Shown here: one piece after another, positions 46,495-50,971 of the stretch
Layout of the letters: every line of letters starts with the position of its first letter
Position numbering within the stretch: position 1 is the first letter of the stretch
Assembly: GCA_948467875.1 (NCBI GenBank)
Contig: CAOKFZ010000011.1
Span: forward strand, 1-50,971
DNA from: an uncultured Clostridium sp.
Lineage (GTDB): Bacteria > Bacillota > Clostridia > TANB77 > CAG-508
Direction of reading: 5' to 3'
Length of the DNA stretch: 50,971 bases
Made by a program: the position numbers and the translations under genes
The notes under the pieces: generated by a model
The model's database searches: none
Seen by the model: the letters and a program-made list of their open reading frames with translations, nothing else
Told to the model about the DNA's origin: nothing

Positions 46495-46815
46495 CTAGTC
46501 CTCATCAGTAAAATTAAATTCATCTTTGAATTTTTCTTTGAAAATTTCAAAAACTTGATTTAAAGTTTCTTCATCATCAACACTAACATATGATTCATCT
46601 TCGTCATCTTCAGAATCTTCTACTTTTAAAATCACAACTTCTCCGTCTTCTTCTTCGCCTTCTTCAATGACAGGTAATAAAACCACATATTCTTCTGAAT
46701 CATATTCTATTAAATCCAAAAATTCAAATTGAACATCTTCACCATTTTCATCACTTAAAATTATTATATTATTTAACTCTTCTTCTTCAAAGTCATTTAT
46801 TGAATCCTCATCCAT
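46495..46815 (-). CDS. DUF1292/UPF0473-family protein
   Basis: A very acidic 106-residue protein with the DUF1292 pattern NNIIILSDENGEDVQFEFLDLIEYDSEEYVVLLP and the end TLNQVFEIFKEKF. Its function is unknown. The gene order ireB-ruvX-DUF1292 is conserved across Firmicutes. Confidence 0.88.
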   Translation of the reverse strand: MDEDSINDFEEEELNNIIILSDENGEDVQFEFLDLIEYDSEEYVVLLPVIEEGEEEDGEVVILKVEDSEDDEDESYVSVDDEETLNQVFEIFKEKFKDEFNFTDED

Positions 46816-46911
46816 ACTTTTTTCTCCTTTCTTTTGTCATGTGTCTACCACATTTATTATCATACACTAAATAAAATTATTTTGCAAGTGTTTTTTGATT
46901 TTTATTCTGAT

Positions 46912-47325
46912 TTATTTTTTATTCATATACGTTTCTAAAATATAAACTGCTGCAAGCGTGTCTTCGATTTCCTTTTTTTTGCGCTTGTTGACTTCCAAAA
47001 AATTCAAAGTTTTATTCGCAGCAATCGTCGTGTATCTTTCATCTATTGTTTCTATTTTTATTTTATTATATTTGCATTTTAGTTTATGTAAGAATTTTTC
47101 TGTTACCTCTGCTCTTTGCGTTTTGGTGCCATCCATGTTGTAAGGCATCCCTACAACAATCGTGGAAATTTCATAATGTTCCATCAATTCATCCAATTTT
47201 TTAAGCAATATTTTATCATTGCCCTTATGCACAATCGTATATAGCCCTTGCGCTGTAATTCCAAGTGCGTCTGTGATGGCTAATCCTACTTTTGCATCTC
47301 CATAATCAATTCCTAATACTCTCAT
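46912..47325 (-). CDS. ruvX: RuvX/YqgF Holliday-junction resolvase-like nuclease
   Basis: The 137-residue RNase-H-fold protein begins [19 protein letters not shown] (first catalytic Asp), has [20 protein letters not shown] and TIDERYTT, and [16 protein letters not shown] with the final acidic residues. The family takes part in 16S rRNA 5' maturation and perhaps recombination. It overlaps ireB by 4 bp. Confidence 0.93.
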   Translation of the reverse strand: MRVLGIDYGDAKVGLAITDALGITAQGLYTIVHKGNDKILLKKLDELMEHYEISTIVVGMPYNMDGTKTQRAEVTEKFLHKLKCKYNKIKIETIDERYTTIAANKTLNFLEVNKRKKKEIEDTLAAVYILETYMNKK

Positions 47326-47576
47326 TCTTCTAATCCTATATAATACTTCACTAATTTTTCCAAAAGTTCATCTCGCTCTACCAAACGAATCAAATTTCTT
47401 GCATCATTATGGCTAGTAATATACGTTGGATCCCCTGATAAAATATAACCAACAATCTGATTAATTGGATTATATCCCTTTTCCACTAACGCCTCATACA
47501 CTTTTTTCAAAATTTCTCTTGTACGCAAACTCTTATCTCTCTCCACTTTAAAACTCATCGTTTTGTCACTTGCCAT
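47322..47576 (-). CDS. ireB: IreB family regulatory protein
   Basis: At 84 residues the whole sequence is typical of IreB/UPF0297: [56 protein letters not shown] is split between conserved blocks. In enterococci it is a substrate of the Ser/Thr kinase IreK. The gene precedes ruvX in the usual order. Confidence 0.94.
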   Translation of the reverse strand: MASDKTMSFKVERDKSLRTREILKKVYEALVEKGYNPINQIVGYILSGDPTYITSHNDARNLIRLVERDELLEKLVKYYIGLEE

Positions 47577-47588
47577 AAGTCATTCCTC

Positions 47589-48735
47589 CTATATATAATT
47601 AATTTGGCTTTCCTCTGTTGGCGCCTGATCAATATACTCTTCCAATTTTTTATTTAGTTGCTCTAGCCCAGTTCCTTTATAATACGTTGATACTACAAAA
47701 TTCAATTTAGGCGAAGCCACTTGTTTTGGTTTTACTTCTCGAACACGCACTTTTTTCCCTTTAATAATTCTTATGTTTTGAATTTCTTCCTCGTCCTGAA
47801 TTAACTCTAAATTTTCGATTTCCTCTTTCAAACCACTCAAAAATTCCTCAACACTGCCTTCTTCTACTCCAGAAAAAACAATAATAAACTTAGGTCCCAT
47901 ATATCTTACAAAAACATATTGCGCTGCCATTTTCGATTTGATAATATTACTAATCTCTGTAATAATATCATTCCCCATTTCGCGATTAATATTTTTGTTA
48001 ATTTCTTCAATATTCGTAATGCGAAACATGCAAACTGCAGAAGTCGGATATTTAGAAAAAATCCTTTTCGCATTTCCGTATAAATATTCCGCTGAATGAA
48101 GTCCTGTAAATTTATCAATTCGGTCAATATTTTCAATCGTTTCTTGATACGAAGTAGTTTGCAAAACAGAAATAATATTGTCCTTTACCACTTCAATAAT
48201 CGTTGTATCTGTTTTGTCAAATGCATGCATTTGACCGCTTTCCATAATCCAATAACCAATATAAATATTATCTATGTAAAGCGGAAAGAACATTGCTGAC
48301 CTTGCTCTTCCCATTTCAAATTTTTGATAAGGCAGTTTTTCGGTTTCTGAATCAATGGTAATGTACTTCGGAGTAGCGGTTGCCACACTATCTTGAAAAA
48401 TTTCTTCTGTGTGAAGGTTAGACAATGTTTCATGATGCCTACTATCCACATTAGAGGCCTTTACCACATATTCTGCTCCGATTGAACACAACAATTGTGG
48501 AATATTTTATATCATATTTTTCTATAATAATTTCATTGATTTTTCTCAATTTTTGGTCAACTGTTTCTTCTTCGCCAGCAATGCTCATAAAGTCTTGCAG
48601 AACCGTCAAATTATTAATTTTTTGATTAATATTTTTAAACGCATCTAATTTTTTTTGTATATTCACATTTAATACAATCAAAATTACGATAGCCAGCACT
48701 AAAGCCAAAATAACTACTATTATCAAAATATTCAC
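47589..48735 (-). CDS. membrane GAF-GGDEF-like protein, one CGG +1 recoding site
   Basis: The first frame gives an N-terminal membrane segment (1-27), a helical linker and the start of a GAF-like domain ending STIVVFN, then CGG (48478-48480) and a stop eight codons later. Skipping C continues GAEYVVKASNVDSRHHE and the rest of the GAF-like domain (about 40-190) and a GGDEF-like domain (DKFTGLHSAEYLYG, FVRYMGPKFIIVFSG). The total is 381 residues (1147 nt, 3n+1) with Gly at 86. The usual GGDEF catalytic motif is MGPKF, so diguanylate cyclase activity is unlikely. Confidence 0.8.
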
Positions 48736-48749
48736 CTCTAAATTTGTTT

Positions 48750-50971
48750 TTAATATTTTTTCTTCATTTTGTTCAAAGTATTATTCATACTATTGGAAAA
48801 ACCACCTTTATTTTGCCCATAATTTTGATTAAAACCACCAGAATACGTTTGTCTGCTTGTTAGCGGATATACCATTTCGCCTAAATTCTTCAGTTTATTC
48901 ATAAAATTCTTAGGGTAACCCGCAATCGAAACTTTGCAATTTAGCATCGCTTCTAAATAATTTGAATACACTGTTTCATCAAATGGAATATTGCAATAAG
49001 TTACCGTATCTTTATTAAATAACTCTGTCATAAATGACATAGCAGGGTCATTATAAAATGACATTCCACCAATAATTGCTTTATTCGTAAGTCCCCTTAC
49101 TTTTAACTCCTTATTAATAACAACTCTTACTTTTTCTGGCTCTAAAACGCCTTGTGTCTTCAAATCTCGCAAGAAAGAAGTCAGTGGTTGAATGGTTAAA
49201 ATATCCATTGATTGCACCAAATAAATTTCTTGGCAGCTTGCAAAATAAGAAGGATTTGTATCAAAATCGCAATCAATCAAAACAAGTGAGTGATTTTGCA
49301 CCAAAGTTGACAAAATCGGTTCTGCCATTTCATAATTTTTTCCATCATTTGGAAGTGCTGTATACACCGTCAAATTTTGCTTTACTTGAATGCCTTCTGC
49401 CACTCCGCCTTGCAATTTTTCCAAAGAAGTATACGCAATTTGTCTCAAAGCTTCCTCATTTTGGGTATAAATATAATAAGAATTTCGATTTTTCGTCATA
49501 TCCAAAATCGCTGTGTCAATGCCTACAGAAGCAAATATTTCTGCTAAATTGTTTACCAAGAAAGACACTCCATTTTTCGTACTTCCTAAAAAAGTAACAA
49601 TTTTCTTATCTTTCGTCATCAAGCTATTCAAATTTGACATCGAATAATCAATTGGCGATTTTATACTTTCTAAATTTTGATTACCATAATCAAAATTTTC
49701 TGACTCAGCATTATTTTCAAACTGAGGATAATTTGGCTCAGAAATCATTTCAAAATTCTCTTCTGGCATTATATTTTCTGGCTCAGCCGTTTCCTCTAAT
49801 TCAGATAACAAATCTTCATTATCATTAAAATCTAACAATAAATTGCTATCATCTTCCTCATCTGCAACATCTTCTGCTGCAAAAGAATCCATGTCAAAAC
49901 TATCGATATCCTCGATTTCTTCCTCAGGCATTTCTTGAAAATCAAATTGATTTTGCGCTGGCTCCAAAATATCTTCTTGATACAATTCTTCTACTGGAAC
50001 TTGCTGTTTTGCCTTTGCTTTTGTTTGATAAGCCCCAAATTCATCATAATCATCAAACTCATCAAAAGCTTCTTCTACAACATCTAAAAATTCGTCATCT
50101 TCTGCATCTCCTACATCGTCTAATTCATCCAGCTCTGGAAGCGTAACTTCTTCTGTTGGAGCATCAAATTCCATATCAAAATCATCTGTTTCAATTGGCT
50201 CTTCATCTGCTTCAACAAAATCATCAAAATCCATGACATTTTCTTGATTCTCTAGAGTTTCAAAATTTTCATCTTCTAAATCACTCATATCAAAAAGTTC
50301 ATCTGTATTTTCGTCAATTTCGTCAAATGCATCCAATTCATTTTCTGCAAAATTATCATTAAAATTCAATTGCTCTTCTGTGATTGTATCTAAATCTGGC
50401 AATTCATCTTGTTCGATTGGTTGCTCTATTTCTTGTATTTCCACAGTTTCTTCAATCGGATTTTTACGAGGTCTTCCTCTTTTTCCTTTTGGTTTGGTAG
50501 GATCTGGCAATGGTTTGGTACGAGGTCTTCCTCTTCCTCTTTTAGCCGGTTCTTGCTGGTTTTCCTCTGCTGCTGGTGTAACTGATTTTGGCACAACATC
50601 AAAGTGAGGCATTTCAATGTCATCTATTTCATCAAACGTCTCATCAAATGTTTGTACTTTAGGTTGTGGTTTTATCTGTGGTTTGACTACTTTTTTTGAA
50701 ATTCTTTCCTCTGGAGTTGACATTCTACGTTCTGGTTTGACTGTTTTTATTGTATTTTCTTTCTTTAAAAACAAATCATCATTCGCATCCACTTTATTGG
50801 AAACCACCTTCTTAGCCACAACATTAGTGTTCGGCATTGTTTTTGGTCTTCTTACCATTTGGTCCTCACTTACTTGCAATGGATTTACTTTTGGTTGAAC
50901 CACTTTTTTAGCTGCTACGGTTCCAGTCTTTTTCACTGAATTTGGTATCACAATCGATTGTGGCGTTTTAT
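48750..50971 (-). CDS. ParA/MinD-like protein with AT-hook motifs and acidic linker (5' end cut by window)
   Basis: At least 733 residues; the frame runs off the right edge and GTG 50951 is only the first start-like codon. The N-terminal 480 residues are disordered-looking: basic with two AT-hook-like motifs (RGRGRPR, KRGRPRKN at about 137-165), then very acidic (many DE runs). The last 250 residues resemble the ParA/MinD/CpaE fold (KKIVTFLGSTKNGVSFLVNNLAEIFA, LVLIDCDFDTNP, VRVVINKE), but the P-loop is GSTKNGVSF rather than KGGxGKTT, so ATP hydrolysis is doubtful. It ends in a Gly/Asn-rich tail. Confidence 0.7.
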   Translation of the reverse strand, partial: KTPQSIVIPNSVKKTGTVAAKKVVQPKVNPLQVSEDQMVRRPKTMPNTNVVAKKVVSNKVDANDDLFLKKENTIKTVKPERRMSTPEERISKKVVKPQIKPQPKVQTFDETFDEIDDIEMPHFDVVPKSVTPAAEENQQEPAKRGRGRPRTKPLPDPTKPKGKRGRPRKNPIEETVEIQEIEQPIEQDELPDLDTITEEQLNFNDNFAENELDAFDEIDENTDELFDMSDLEDENFETLENQENVMDFDDFVEADEEPIETDDFDMEFDAPTEEVTLPELDELDDVGDAEDDEFLDVVEEAFDEFDDYDEFGAYQTKAKAKQQVPVEELYQEDILEPAQNQFDFQEMPEEEIEDIDSFDMDSFAAEDVADEEDDSNLLLDFNDNEDLLSELEETAEPENIMPEENFEMISEPNYPQFENNAESENFDYGNQNLESIKSPIDYSMSNLNSLMTKDKKIVTFLGSTKNGVSFLVNNLAEIFASVGIDTAILDMTKNRNSYYIYTQNEEALRQIAYTSLEKLQGGVAEGIQVKQNLTVYTALPNDGKNYEMAEPILSTLVQNHSLVLIDCDFDTNPSYFASCQEIYLVQSMDILTIQPLTSFLRDLKTQGVLEPEKVRVVINKELKVRGLTNKAIIGGMSFYNDPAMSFMTELFNKDTVTYCNIPFDETVYSNYLEAMLNCKVSIAGYPKNFMNKLKNLGEMVYPLTSRQTYSGGFNQNYGQNKGGFSNSMNNTLNKMKKKY

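Noticed and set aside
9710..48735. Explaining the broken genes as ordinary sequencing or assembly indels
   Set aside because: Random indels would vary in base, sign and codon phase and favour homopolymers. All twelve are +1, add a C, sit immediately before a GGN codon in phase and never in an A/T run. A read-level check is still needed.
9710..48735. Explaining the broken genes as pseudogenes
   Set aside because: They include ftsZ and murA, show no other lesions, keep good ribosome-binding sites and restore exact family lengths with a single uniform rule.
1..50971. CRISPR arrays, insertion sequences, prophage or rRNA
   Set aside because: No regularly spaced repeats, transposase, integrase, phage structural or rRNA sequence was seen; the XRE gene, TerD pair and toxin-antitoxin pair are isolated accessory genes.

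Overview
The window looks like chromosomal DNA of an AT-rich, low-GC Gram-positive of the class Clostridia, probably an uncultured gut lineage. Gene families, gene orders and strong AGGAGG ribosome-binding sites point this way: the spoIIGA-sigE pair next to ftsA-ftsZ, DUF881 pairs, IreB-RuvX-DUF1292, a split transketolase and TasA/SipW-type genes. Almost everything lies on the minus strand. The left edge holds a tRNA-Gln(CTG).

Layout. 0.3-4.4 kb: split transketolase with a HAD protein between the halves, a membrane protein and an M23 peptidase. 4.6-9.9 kb: smc, serS, DUF1653 and DUF951. 10.0-13.2 kb: accessory genes (a 71-residue protein and a MYG1-like protein on the plus strand, a toxin-antitoxin pair) around purD. 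13.3-21.6 kb: sporulation and division cluster sigE, spoIIGA, ftsZ, ftsA, sbp, two DUF881 genes, ftsQ and murA. 21.8-26.2 kb: topB and clpC. 26.7-29.7 kb: a prepilin-like InlB-repeat protein divergent from an XRE regulator, then two terD genes. 29.8-34.6 kb: enolase, two small unknown genes, a GH25-LysM lysozyme, an MTA/SAH nucleosidase-like gene and a YezG-like gene. 34.6-39.9 kb: glycolysis (gpmI, tpiA, CYTH, pgk, gap). 40-45 kb: a TasA/SipW-like export cluster and a two-component system. 45-51 kb: mgtE, DUF1292, ruvX, ireB, a GAF-GGDEF-like protein and a ParA-like protein with AT-hooks.

The outstanding observation is a rule that runs through the core genes. Ten genes, including essential ones (ftsZ, murA) and clpC, are apparently frameshifted, and all twelve breaks are the same event: an in-frame CGG codon at which the conserved protein continues only if the C is skipped and the next three bases GGN are read as a conserved glycine. 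The reading is either +1 frameshifting at CGG or decoding of CGGN as a four-base glycine codon. In the other core genes I checked every reverse-strand CGG trinucleotide by frame and found none in frame. So within native genes CGG appears only as a recoding signal and never as ordinary arginine. All reconstructed genes have family-typical lengths after recoding.

By contrast, six small accessory genes (the 71-residue gene, the MYG1-like gene, both terD genes and the two unknown genes at 31.2-31.6 kb) together carry eleven in-frame CGG codons that must be read as a sense codon, presumably Arg, for their proteins to make sense. They look like more recent arrivals from standard-code donors. This dichotomy suggests a host in which CGG has lost its normal arginine decoding and has become a frameshift or quadruplet-glycine codon. 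No tRNA-Arg(CCG) or unusual tRNA-Gly lies in the window, so the decoder has to be sought elsewhere in the genome.
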